Made by a program: the position numbers and the translations under genes. Shown one piece after another: positions 1 to 7,679 of a stretch of 29,701 nt of DNA; positions within the stretch are counted from its first letter, which is position 1, and each line of letters opens with the position of its first letter. Source of the DNA: an uncultured Lachnospiraceae bacterium. GTDB taxonomy: Bacteria > Bacillota > Clostridia > Lachnospirales > Lachnospiraceae. The DNA lies in assembly GCA_910589385.1 (NCBI GenBank), contig CAJUTU010000040.1, positions 1 to 29,701 on the forward strand. The letters run 5' to 3'. A model generated the notes under the pieces. The model did no database searches. It was not told the DNA's origin and saw only the letters and a program-made list of their open reading frames with translations.

Positions 1-90
1 CGTTTGAGCCTATTTTTTCAACTCGATTTTCATAGATTACTTGACACTACCTTTTCCTTTCCTGCCGCCCACAATATAAGTTCCATTTTC

Positions 91-1467
91 TTACCCTACC
101 ATAACCTGTTCTTCCGGCAGCCTGCGGATCTGGTCACGCGGATGTGTCTTACCTGCAAACATCAATGCCAGTGTCAATGGGCCTAATCTCCCAATATACA
201 TCATGATCATCAAGATACACTGGCTGGCCCTGCTCAGATGAGGCGTCAAGTCCGCAGTCAGGCCCACGGTCCCTACCGCAGACGCAGTCTCGTAAATTAC
301 ATTTATCAGCAAAATGCTGTCCGGCTCAATGATAAGAATTGTGATCGTCCCCACAATAAATACCGTAAACGCAACCATTACCACACAAAATCCGCTTCGG
401 AAATTAGCTGCCGTGATCTTGCGTCCCATGCACTCTGTATCATTGCCGCCCCGTACAAATGTAAGGCATGCAAGAAACAGCATGGCAAATGTAGTTGTCT
501 TTACTCCGCCCGCTGTCCCGCCCGGAGACCCTCCGATAAACATCAGGATTGCACAGAACAGCTTTGTCTCTTCATGCAGCGCCCCCTGGGAAACCGTATA
601 AAATCCCGCCGTCCTTGTCGTCACAGACTGGAACGCAGAAGCCAGGAGCTTTTGCCCTGTACCCAATTCTCCGATTGTCTCCAGGTTTTTATATTCAAAC
701 AAAAAAACAAATACCGTTCCGGACAAGATCAATATCAAAGTCATAATGATTGCCAGCTTCGAATGGAGGCGCAGCCGGGTAAACCACCACCGTCCGGGAA
801 TCTCGTGCCTGATCAGCTTCCTGCTGTTGCTGATCACATCAAACCATACCGTAAAACCAATTCCGCTCAGGATGATCAGCAAAACCGTAGTCACATTTAT
901 AATTGGATTTGTTACATAATCTGCAAGGCTGTTTTCCCCTAAAATATCAATTCCCGCGTTACAGAAGGCGGAAACCGAATGAAAGATGGAATACCAGATT
1001 CCTTTCACCACCCCATATTCTGGAATAAACTGGAACGCATACAGAACAGCCCCTGCCCCTTCCGCTGCAAAAGTACCCACAATGATTTTTTTTACAAGTA
1101 CTACAATTCCGCCAAGACGTTCTGCCCCGTAAGCTTCCTTGAGCGCCACTCTTTCCTGGACCGTAATCTTCCTGTGAAGCAGAAACAAAAACAGAGTCGC
1201 ACATGCGACGACTCCAAGGCCGCCTATCTGTATCAATAGAAGCAATATCATTTTCCCAAACAACGTAAACTGTGATGCAGGAACGACCGTTACCAGCCCG
1301 GTCACGCACACAGATGTCACAGACGTAAACAGCGCGTCAATAAAAGCAATGGGCTTTGTATTGCTGAGAGGCAGATACAGGAGTACGCCTCCAAGCAGTA
1401 TGATCCCCAAAAAACCTGCCGCAGTCACACGCAAGGTATTCCATCTGATATTTTTCTTTTTCTTCAT
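91..1467 (-). CDS. ktrB: Potassium uptake membrane subunit, TrkH/KtrB family
   Basis: This encodes the K+-conducting membrane subunit of a Ktr/Trk-type uptake system (about 458 residues, normal for KtrB). Four pore-loop repeats are readable: SVCVTGLVTV, AFCNAGIDIL, TTRTAGFYTV and SAVGTVGLTA, each with the filter glycine expected of the family. Hydrophobic helices surround each loop. The start is placed at the MKKKKN codon, because GGGGAGAGCGG lies just upstream; an in-frame ATG at 1509 has no SD. The basic N-terminus is cytosolic. The family normally needs a cytosolic RCK subunit (KtrA/TrkA), and none is in the window; the 90 bases downstream show no gene or terminator. KtrB is preferred over TrkH on length, but Na+ coupling cannot be read from sequence. 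Confidence 0.93.
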   Translation of the reverse strand: MKKKKNIRWNTLRVTAAGFLGIILLGGVLLYLPLSNTKPIAFIDALFTSVTSVCVTGLVTVVPASQFTLFGKMILLLLIQIGGLGVVACATLFLFLLHRKITVQERVALKEAYGAERLGGIVVLVKKIIVGTFAAEGAGAVLYAFQFIPEYGVVKGIWYSIFHSVSAFCNAGIDILGENSLADYVTNPIINVTTVLLIILSGIGFTVWFDVISNSRKLIRHEIPGRWWFTRLRLHSKLAIIMTLILILSGTVFVFLFEYKNLETIGELGTGQKLLASAFQSVTTRTAGFYTVSQGALHEETKLFCAILMFIGGSPGGTAGGVKTTTFAMLFLACLTFVRGGNDTECMGRKITAANFRSGFCVVMVAFTVFIVGTITILIIEPDSILLINVIYETASAVGTVGLTADLTPHLSRASQCILMIMMYIGRLGPLTLALMFAGKTHPRDQIRRLPEEQVMVG

Positions 1468-1801
1468 GATCCGCTCTCCCCTGCCAGTTTTCCCCACCTG
1501 TTGATCCATTGGCTGTCCGGCATATATACTTCATCTATCTCACAAAAGTCTCTAACTATTTTCATTATAATCCACCGCCTTTGCAACCATTTATTTTATT
1601 TTTACTAAAATCGCCATTTTTTTACGTTTTATGTTTTTTTTCGTACATAATATTATGTTATAATGAATTGCGCCGATGCGCAAGCAGATGATCAATTTTT
1701 TTACCAAAATTGGTGACATACTATAATGAATCGCGCCGATGCGCAGGCAGAATTTCACCGATGCGCAGGCAGGACTGGTTACAGCTTACAGGAGGGCAAC
1801 T
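1468..1801. other. Intergenic region between divergent ktrB and the two-component system
   Basis: These 334 bases hold the divergent promoters and no convincing gene. On the minus strand a TATAAT-like -10 for ktrB reads at 1564-1569 without a good -35 partner. On the plus strand are two TATAAT boxes, at 1659-1664 and 1722-1727, each starting a copy of the repeat described separately. A 17-codon ATG frame at 1663-1716 has no SD and is probably not translated. The central part is AT-rich with T-runs. Confidence 0.6.
1659..1773 (+). repeat. Triplicated repeat with TATAAT box and GCGC dyad
   Basis: Copies 1659-1688 and 1722-1751 differ at two positions over 30 bases and are spaced 63 bp apart. 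Each begins TATAATGAAT and contains GCGCCGATGCGC, an inverted repeat with a 4-nt centre. A third, shorter copy of the CCGATGCGCAGGCAG part lies at 1758-1772, 22 bp after the second. The stretch between copies contains ACCAA-AA-TTGGT (1703-1714). Each long copy could act as a -10 with an operator just downstream, but neither has a good -35. The role is unknown; it may be a dispersed genomic repeat or a binding site for the regulator encoded downstream. Confidence 0.7.
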
Positions 1802-2533
1802 ATGACAGCAGCACTGGTAGACGATTCCAGAAAAGACATTGAACTTTTATACCAAGACTTATCCCGGTATTGTCAGAACCATAACATCCATATGTACATT
1901 GAAAAGTTTGAGAACGAGGATGCATTCCTGGAATCTATGGAGCACACTGCCTATAATCTGGCTTTCCTTGATATTTATATGGAACATACCACCGGGATCC
2001 AGGTTGCCCGGAAAATCCATGAACTGGATCCCAAATGCCAGGTCATCTTTATTACAAACAGCGAAGAACATGCAGTCAGCGCCTACCGTGTCCATGCCCT
2101 GGATTACCTTGTAAAACCTTACAGCTATAAAGATTTAGAGGACGCAATGATGCGTTTTGAACAGCTTGCGTCCAGATTTACCCGCTATATAGAGTTAAAA
2201 GAAGGACGTTATTATACACGTGTGCTGCTCCCTGAAATTATGTATACGGATTATTCGAATCATTATATCCAGGTGCATACCACATCCTGTATCATACGCT
2301 CCTATATGTCTTTTGATACATTCTTTCCTATGCTGTCGCCTCACGTCAATTTTTTATGGTGTTACCGGAATTGTATGGTCAACATGGATTATATAGAATC
2401 CTTCGCACAGAAAGAATTTATCCTGAAAAACGGCGAGCGTATCCCGATCGCAGCCGCCCGCAGGAAGGAGATCATTCAAAAGTATGCAGATTATATATTT
2501 AACCATTGTTCCAAAGGAGTCTCTATACCATGA
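1802..2533 (+). CDS. LytTR-type response regulator
   Basis: A 243-residue cytosolic DNA-binding regulator, the usual length for the AgrA/LytR class. Residues 1-120 form a receiver domain with acidic pair D7-D8, phospho-acceptor D57 (LAFLDIYM), T85 and K105 (YLVKPY). Residues about 128-238 form a LytTR DNA-binding domain. The start at 1802 is chosen because AGGAGGGCAACT precedes it; an in-frame ATG at 1739 lies inside the upstream repeat and has no SD. The stop overlaps the next ATG as ATGA, so the pair is translationally coupled with the kinase that presumably phosphorylates it. LytTR regulators often bind direct repeats, so the upstream repeats are a candidate autoregulatory site, although they do not match the known LytTR consensus I recall. 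Target genes are not evident. Confidence 0.93.
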   Translation: MTAALVDDSRKDIELLYQDLSRYCQNHNIHMYIEKFENEDAFLESMEHTAYNLAFLDIYMEHTTGIQVARKIHELDPKCQVIFITNSEEHAVSAYRVHALDYLVKPYSYKDLEDAMMRFEQLASRFTRYIELKEGRYYTRVLLPEIMYTDYSNHYIQVHTTSCIIRSYMSFDTFFPMLSPHVNFLWCYRNCMVNMDYIESFAQKEFILKNGERIPIAAARRKEIIQKYADYIFNHCSKGVSIP

Positions 2534-3882
2534 CCTGTGCCTTTATTATCAATAACCTGCTTTTTGTGGTTCCATGCATTTTACTGCTGCTCTTTGCGTT
2601 CAAAGATCAGTTAAAAACCTCCCTGGTTTCGTTAATCTTCGCAGGCGCCGCCTTATTTCTGGCCGCCTCTTTTTTGGGTTCCTATTTTTATCTGATATTC
2701 CCATCGCCTACACAGCACCTTTTCCTTTCCATAGTATCCATATTTACCGACGTACTGATCTTCAGCATTGAATGCCGGTATAGTTTCTGGCAGAGCCTTT
2801 TTATTATCTCTGTCATAAAGTCCTATTCAGAAAATGTAAGATTTCTTTCTACGCATATATATTTTCTTGTCACAGGCGGACTGCCCAAAGAGGCTATTTT
2901 ACAAATTTCAGGCATTACAACACTGCTTACCATACTGACCTTTCCTTTTGTCTGGATGTTTTTCAAAAAACTATTACGCCCGGCCCTGGATTACACGGTA
3001 TCTCTTGCAATCTGGAAATTAATCTGGATCATCCCAGTGTGCAATAACGCGGTATATACCATTACGATCACACCAGATATCTCCCGTTATACACTTTATC
3101 CGGGAAACGAATTTATTTTCATCCCTCCGCTCTGGGTATTACTGACCTTTTCGACTTATGGGATTTTATTAAGAATGACGATCGACGTGAGCAAAAATGC
3201 CGCGCTGCAGGAAATCCTGCATCTTTCCGAGACACAGATCACAGCCCAGAAGAAACAAATGGAACTGCTGCAGGGCAGGATCCAGGAAACCAGCCATTTC
3301 AGACATGATATACGCCACCTTTTCCTTGCCATTGACGGCTGCCTGAAAAAAGGCGATATGGAAGGCCTGGAAAAATATATCCGTCAGTCCATCACATTTA
3401 TCCCTGCACAGATATCAGAAATCTACTGTGAAAATGTTGCGGTGAACGCAATTTTATGTTACTACAAAGAGCAGGCGGAAAGAGGGCAGATCAAAACATG
3501 TTTTCGCATTCTTCTTCCAAAATCACCTCCTATTTCGGATACAGAGCTATGCATTATTATCGGGAATCTTCTGGAAAACGCAATCGAAGCGTGCCAACGG
3601 ATGAAATCACAGGATAAATTTGTAAATGTAGACATTTCTATGGCCAGTGACCTGCTCCTTGCTATCCAGGTGAGTAACAGCTATGAGGGAACCATACATC
3701 AGACAAAAGACGGAAGCTTCCTTTCTTCAAAGGGCAGCGGCCGAAAAGGAATCGGTATTTCTTCTGTTATGAGCATTACAGAAAAATATAACGGAATCTC
3801 GAATATAGAATATAAGGATCAAATGTTTAAAATCTCTCTGCTGATAAACGGCCGGCGGCCTGCCGACGGATCCTTTTCCTGA
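2530..3882 (+). CDS. GHKL-type sensor histidine kinase (AgrC-like)
   Basis: A membrane histidine kinase of about 450 residues. Residues 1-215 hold about six hydrophobic segments, a peptide- or membrane-sensing architecture like that of AgrC. A helical linker follows, then a phospho-acceptor box HFRHDIRH (H259). The N box is GNLLENAIEAC and the G box is KGIGISSVMSI, the short GHKL ATPase form. The start at 2530 overlaps the regulator stop as ATGA, with AAAGGAG at 2513-2519; an earlier ATG at 2506 has no SD. No agrB/agrD-like pair or small exported peptide gene is adjacent, so the signal is unknown. The gene ends just before a stem-loop shared with the convergent amtB fusion. Confidence 0.92.
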   Translation: MTCAFIINNLLFVVPCILLLLFAFKDQLKTSLVSLIFAGAALFLAASFLGSYFYLIFPSPTQHLFLSIVSIFTDVLIFSIECRYSFWQSLFIISVIKSYSENVRFLSTHIYFLVTGGLPKEAILQISGITTLLTILTFPFVWMFFKKLLRPALDYTVSLAIWKLIWIIPVCNNAVYTITITPDISRYTLYPGNEFIFIPPLWVLLTFSTYGILLRMTIDVSKNAALQEILHLSETQITAQKKQMELLQGRIQETSHFRHDIRHLFLAIDGCLKKGDMEGLEKYIRQSITFIPAQISEIYCENVAVNAILCYYKEQAERGQIKTCFRILLPKSPPISDTELCIIIGNLLENAIEACQRMKSQDKFVNVDISMASDLLLAIQVSNSYEGTIHQTKDGSFLSSKGSGRKGIGISSVMSITEKYNGISNIEYKDQMFKISLLINGRRPADGSFS

Positions 3883-3889
3883 CACAAAC

Positions 3890-3920
3890 GGCCGGGAAAG
3901 ACAAACGCGTTTTCCCGGCC
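3890..3920 (+). terminator. Stem-loop between convergent genes
   Basis: A perfect 10-bp inverted repeat, GGCCGGGAAA (3890-3899) and TTTCCCGGCC (3911-3920), lies 7 bases after the kinase stop and faces the end of the amtB fusion. Neither side has a strong T-run. A weaker AAACAG/CTGTTT hairpin followed by TTTTC lies at 3952-3974. It is probably a bidirectional transcription end. Confidence 0.6.
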
Positions 3921-3975
3921 ATCGCCTCACACAAAATATATCATAAAACTGAAACAGATGATATTTCTGTTTTTC

Positions 3976-5727
3976 TTATTCCACATCCTGTAGTGCAGCA
4001 AAGTTTTCTTCTCCTGTACGGATCTTAACTACCTTATCTACATTGTATACAAAAATCTTTCCATCTCCGATATGTCCGGTATAAAGCGCTTTTTTTGCGG
4101 CTTCGATAACCGAATCTACCGGAATCCTGCTGACTACGACTTCAATTTTAACCTTCGGAAGCAGTGTGGCATCCATCTCTACTCCACGGTACATCTCTCC
4201 GGCGCCTTTTTGTACGCCGCAGCCCATAACCTGAGTCACAGTCATTCCAGTCACACCTAATTCGTTCATAACTTTCTTAACCTTCTCATATCGGGAAAGC
4301 TTTGCAATTACCACCACTTTGTATATGCCTGTCGGTGCTGCCGCATCCGGCATCTGTACCACCTTTACAGCGGCACTCTTCTGTAACTCGGAAGCGGATT
4401 CGTAATTCTCATTGCCAAGATCTGTATTTTCATTGACTTCCATGGTCATCGTATTGGAGATATCCATAATACTGAAGCCTGCATAAGCGGACGGAAGGCC
4501 GTGTTCGCAGGAATCCAGGCCGACAATCTCTTCTTCAGCCGTCACACGCAGGCCTGCAGTTGCTTTAATGATGAAAAATGCAGCCGTAATCGTCACTGCT
4601 GTCCATGCACATACGCTGACAACACCGATCATCTGTTTTCCAAGCAGACTGAATCCGCCGCCATAGAATAATCCGGTCAATGTATCATTTCCAGGTGCAG
4701 ATGTTGTTGCAAACAGCCCAACTGCAAGCGTTCCCCAAACCCCGTTCAAAAAATGGACAGCAACCGCGCCCACCGGGTCATCTATATGCAGTACATAATC
4801 TAAAAACCACACTCCAAATACGACAAGCACGCCTGCCGCCGCGCCGATGATGACCGCTCCGAAGGCATCTGCCACATCACAAGGCGCTGTGATCGCTGCC
4901 AAGCCTGCCAGAGAAGCATTCAGGCACATGGAAACATCTGGCTTTCCATATTTTATCCATGTAAAAAACATGCATACTACCGTCGCAATTGCCGGGGCGA
5001 TCGTAGTTGTCACAAAAATGGAACCGAGCTGTTCCAGACTGGCTGCTGCCGCGCCGTTGAAGCCATACCAGCCAAGCCAGAGGATAAATACACCCAGACA
5101 GCCAAGAGGAAGGTTGTGCCCTGGAAATGCATTCACTTTGGTAATCTCTCCAGACGGATCCTTTGAAAATTTTCCAATGCGGGGACCTAAGATCTTCGCA
5201 CCGATCAATGCGGACAGTCCGCCTACCATATGGATCGCACAGGAACCTGCAAAATCATGGAATCCCATCTGCGACAGCCATCCGCCGCCCCAGATCCAGT
5301 GTGCTTCAATCGGATAGATCAAAGCAGAAATGATGCCGGAGTAAATGCAGTAGGACAAGAACTTCGTCCTCTCTGCCATAGCGCCGGACACGATCGTCGC
5401 TGTGGTCGCACAAAACACCAGGTTAAATACAAAGTTGGACCAGTCAAAATCCGCATAATTTGTAAAAATATCAAAACCCGGCTTACCGATCAGCCCCATC
5501 ATGTCCTCTCCCAGAAGAAGGCCGAAACCAATCAGGATAAACATGACTGTTCCAATACAGAAGTCCATCAGGTTCTTCATCAAAATGTTACCTGTATTCT
5601 TAGCCCTGGTAAAGCCTGCCTCCACCATAGCAAACCCTGCCTGCATCCAGAACACCAGTGCAGCGCCGATCAAAAACCAGACACCGAACAATTGGCTGTT
5701 TACAGCACTCATAATTTCTTCCGTCAT
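3976..5727 (-). CDS. amtB-glnK fusion: Ammonium transporter fused to a P-II signalling domain
   Basis: A single 583-residue chain in place of the usual separate amtB and glnK. Residues 1-400 are an Amt channel: repeated hydrophobic helices and the twin histidines H166 (CAIHMVGG) and H325 (AVHFLNGVWG). Residues about 400-465 are an acidic linker. Residues 467-583 are a complete P-II domain with T-loop (503-523), B-loop TGHIGDGKIFV and C-loop KIRTGE. In the T-loop MYRGVEMD, Y513 matches Tyr46 of GlnB/GlnK but Tyr51 is replaced by M518, so classical uridylylation is not possible. By family knowledge, P-II would gate ammonium entry by ADP/ATP/2-oxoglutarate binding; here that would happen within the trimer. 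The start is supported by AGGAGGGAATTATT. It is monocistronic, with its own promoter and structured leader. Confidence 0.95.
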   Translation of the reverse strand: MTEEIMSAVNSQLFGVWFLIGAALVFWMQAGFAMVEAGFTRAKNTGNILMKNLMDFCIGTVMFILIGFGLLLGEDMMGLIGKPGFDIFTNYADFDWSNFVFNLVFCATTATIVSGAMAERTKFLSYCIYSGIISALIYPIEAHWIWGGGWLSQMGFHDFAGSCAIHMVGGLSALIGAKILGPRIGKFSKDPSGEITKVNAFPGHNLPLGCLGVFILWLGWYGFNGAAAASLEQLGSIFVTTTIAPAIATVVCMFFTWIKYGKPDVSMCLNASLAGLAAITAPCDVADAFGAVIIGAAAGVLVVFGVWFLDYVLHIDDPVGAVAVHFLNGVWGTLAVGLFATTSAPGNDTLTGLFYGGGFSLLGKQMIGVVSVCAWTAVTITAAFFIIKATAGLRVTAEEEIVGLDSCEHGLPSAYAGFSIMDISNTMTMEVNENTDLGNENYESASELQKSAAVKVVQMPDAAAPTGIYKVVVIAKLSRYEKVKKVMNELGVTGMTVTQVMGCGVQKGAGEMYRGVEMDATLLPKVKIEVVVSRIPVDSVIEAAKKALYTGHIGDGKIFVYNVDKVVKIRTGEENFAALQDVE

Positions 5728-5892
5728 AATAATTCCCTCCTAAATGAAACACGGGGCAATGATGCCTTTTTTGAAAGCACCATCGCCCCGCTGTCCTATA
5801 TGATTATGCTTTATAGAAAAAACTGAACTGTTTTTCCCACAAAGAAAAAGAGACTATGAACTTCTTCATAGCCTCTTTGCTTGACGTATTGC
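5728..5892 (-). promoter_or_regulatory. Structured 5' leader of the amtB fusion
   Basis: From the predicted start site (about 5886) to the ATG the leader is about 159 nt. Hairpin 1 (5847-5878) is a 14-bp stem, AAAGAGGCTATGAA with TTCATAGTCTCTTT and loop GAAG, followed by TTCTTT; it looks like an intrinsic terminator beginning only about 8 nt after the start site. A weak A/U hairpin (AAAAAC/GTTTTT) follows near 5818-5836. Hairpin 2 (5752-5790) pairs CGGGGCGATGGTGC with GCATCATTGCCCCG (two G-U pairs), loop 11 nt, and ends about 12 nt before the SD. Attenuation or translational control is inferred; no named riboswitch was recognised and the loops do not fit the ANTAR hexaloop rule (A1, G4). Confidence 0.6.
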
Positions 5893-5921
5893 ATCATACC
5901 ACTTGATTTTCTGATTGTCAA
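5893..5921 (-). promoter_or_regulatory. Sigma-A promoter of the amtB fusion
   Basis: On the minus strand TTGACA (5916-5921) and TATGAT (5893-5898) are separated by exactly 17 bp. This is a near-consensus housekeeping promoter and fixes the leader start at about 5886. A strong promoter feeding a terminator-like hairpin suggests that output is controlled after initiation. Confidence 0.85.
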
Positions 5922-6023
5922 GACTTCAACGTATCCAAATTTTACATTAATTTTAGATTTGTAAAAATTATATAAAGTAATTTCCTGTTTTTTCTTCATT
6001 TTTTCCAAATTCTACAAACCCTG

Positions 6024-6047
6024 ATCTGTCTCATTATTGAGACAGAT
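6024..6047 (-). repeat. Perfect hairpin over the vanY stop codon
   Basis: ATCTGTCTCA (6024-6033) and TGAGACAGAT (6038-6047) form a perfect 10-bp stem with a 4-nt loop that includes two bases of the TAA stop. There is no T-run after it on the minus strand, so it may stabilise the mRNA 3' end or be a weak terminator. Confidence 0.5.
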
Positions 6048-6861
6048 ATTCTTCCAGTGTGATATCTTTTTCCTTAATCTCTTTTGCCACGTCTTTGCCC
6101 ACATAACGGTAATGCCATGGCTCAAAAACAATTCCTGTGACCGCTGACTTCTCCGGCGGGTAGCGCAGGATAAAACCATATTTCCAGCAATTCTCGGCAA
6201 GCCACTTAGCCTCCGCAGTCTCTGCCTGCTTTTCATCCAGCTCCCCATACTGTGTAGAAGCAATATCTAACGCCAGGCCGCTGGCATGTTCACTGGTCCC
6301 CGGAACTGCCACAGATTTTTTTGTCTCTTCATAAGCCTCCAGAGGGCTTTTTCCCTGATTGATCCAGTCCACCATCGTGGTATTGAATACCTGCCTCTGC
6401 TCCTCATAGTCGCGGTATGCTGAACAGATATACATATCCATCCCTTCACCCACGGCATCCTGAAGCATCTCGGAAAGATCATCCACAATCCTCTGGTCCA
6501 CAAATTTTCCTTCCACAATCTCTGCAAGCTCAGGCCTGTACTCTGTATCTAATGGATGTACCTCATTGATCAGCACCAGGCTCCATCCATCCTCTGCTGA
6601 AGAAAGAGTGTCCGCGCCTGAAGCTGCTTTCTCCCCTGTTCCGCCGTCCTGGCTTTCATTCGAAAGCTGCTCATTCTTCTTCTCCAATTCCGCGATCTGT
6701 TCCTTATACTTCTTCTCCAGCCCGCCAATCCGGATCCGGCTGACGATAGAACCCAGCAAAAAACAGATTACGATTCCCGCTATAAACCCTACGAGCAGTA
6801 CCTTTTTCAGGCGCTGCTCATATTTCTTTAAAAATCTCGCCTTATTATTATCTATACGCAT
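6034..6861 (-). CDS. D-alanyl-D-alanine carboxypeptidase, VanY/M15B type
   Basis: A 275-residue membrane-anchored zinc peptidase that trims the terminal D-Ala from peptidoglycan stem peptides outside the membrane. A basic N-terminus precedes one membrane helix (about 20-40), then a short coiled coil (IAELEKKNEQL), then the M15 catalytic domain. Diagnostic motifs are ICSAYRDYEEQ, SEHASGLALDI (zinc ligands His and Asp) and PWHYRYVG (zinc ligand His). The start at 6861 is set by GCAGGAGGGTAT directly upstream; an earlier ATG at 6897 has none. No other vancomycin-resistance genes are nearby, so this is more likely ordinary wall remodelling than resistance. It lies 79 bases after the PPTase gene, probably on the same transcript. 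Confidence 0.92.
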   Translation of the reverse strand: MRIDNNKARFLKKYEQRLKKVLLVGFIAGIVICFLLGSIVSRIRIGGLEKKYKEQIAELEKKNEQLSNESQDGGTGEKAASGADTLSSAEDGWSLVLINEVHPLDTEYRPELAEIVEGKFVDQRIVDDLSEMLQDAVGEGMDMYICSAYRDYEEQRQVFNTTMVDWINQGKSPLEAYEETKKSVAVPGTSEHASGLALDIASTQYGELDEKQAETAEAKWLAENCWKYGFILRYPPEKSAVTGIVFEPWHYRYVGKDVAKEIKEKDITLEEYLSQ

Positions 6862-6940
6862 ATACCCTCCTGCTGCGCAGTAGTACTGCCTCCCCATATC
6901 TCAGAATCACTTTGCCGGATTCTATAAATATATGATCTTA

Positions 6941-7645
6941 TCAGCCTTCTATATGCACCTGTATGATCTGTTCGATAGATGCATCCGTAGAGCATACTGC
7001 AATACGGTATCTGTCCTCTCTTTTTTCCTTCCCATATTTTTCACAGACCAGGCGTCTCCCTTCTGCCCGGTTCTGTACAAGCTTCCCCTCTTCCAAGCCT
7101 GCTTCTATGTAAAAATAACTTTCTGGAAAGTTTTGCGGCTGCGATGTCAATACCGGCGGATTCCCCAGCGCAATCTCAAAGGTGTCCATCCCCAACGAAA
7201 GCCCCTCCCTGGTGGCTTTCATAAAACTCTCCTTCAGCACCCAATACCTGTAAAACAGCGTGTCACGCTGTCTCTCATCCTTCTCACGTGCAATACGCCC
7301 ATATTCTGCCGGACAGAAAAAACGTCTGGCAATCTTCAGGTCTGCCCGTCCCATCTGCTCGATATCACAGCCTACCCTGGGTTCCTGAGCGCTCTGCCCA
7401 ATATGAACAGAACACAGCACATAGTCCCCAGAATGGGAAAAATTATATGCTGCGTCCTCTGGTATCCCATATTCCTTTTTCATCCGCTCATATAAAGTCC
7501 ACACGCCGATACTCTGCGCCCGCGCCTGCTTTCCTTTCATGCGGTCCGCCTTTTCCCTGCGGAACACAGGAGCCTGCCCGTAGCATAGATTGTAACAGCT
7601 TTCTTCATACAGCGGAGCAATACTGGCAACCCATGTCCTGATCAT
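6941..7645 (-). CDS. 4'-phosphopantetheinyl transferase, Sfp type
   Basis: A 234-residue two-lobed PPTase that moves the phosphopantetheine arm of CoA onto a serine of a carrier protein. Signature motifs are NFSHSGDYVLCSV (about 68-80), GCDIEQ with Mg2+ ligands D94 and E96, and WVLKESFMKATREG with E139 and K143. The length is typical of Sfp-type enzymes and about twice that of AcpS. No polyketide, nonribosomal-peptide or carrier-protein gene is in the window, so its substrate is elsewhere; it might serve as a second holo-ACP synthase. The SD is weak (GGGAATAGAAT). It follows the GGDEF/EAL gene by 34 bases and precedes vanY by 79. Confidence 0.92.
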   Translation of the reverse strand: MIRTWVASIAPLYEESCYNLCYGQAPVFRREKADRMKGKQARAQSIGVWTLYERMKKEYGIPEDAAYNFSHSGDYVLCSVHIGQSAQEPRVGCDIEQMGRADLKIARRFFCPAEYGRIAREKDERQRDTLFYRYWVLKESFMKATREGLSLGMDTFEIALGNPPVLTSQPQNFPESYFYIEAGLEEGKLVQNRAEGRRLVCEKYGKEKREDRYRIAVCSTDASIEQIIQVHIEG

Positions 7646-7679
7646 ATTCTATTCCCAATCTTTCAATCCAAAAACAACG

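Noticed and set aside
1663..1716. 17-codon ORF in the repeat upstream of the LytTR regulator as a signalling-peptide gene
   Set aside because: It has no SD, no export signal or Cys/Gly processing pattern, and its ATG directly abuts the TATAAT box.
5728..5892. ANTAR-type dual-hairpin antiterminator in the amtB leader
   Set aside because: The loops (GAAG, AGTTCA and an 11-nt loop) do not fit the hexaloop pattern with A at position 1 and G at position 4. It is kept only as an unassigned attenuator candidate.
6034..6861. VanY as part of a vancomycin-resistance cluster
   Set aside because: No vanH/A/X-type ligase or dipeptidase genes and no VanRS pair adjoin it; the neighbours are a PPTase and the amtB fusion.
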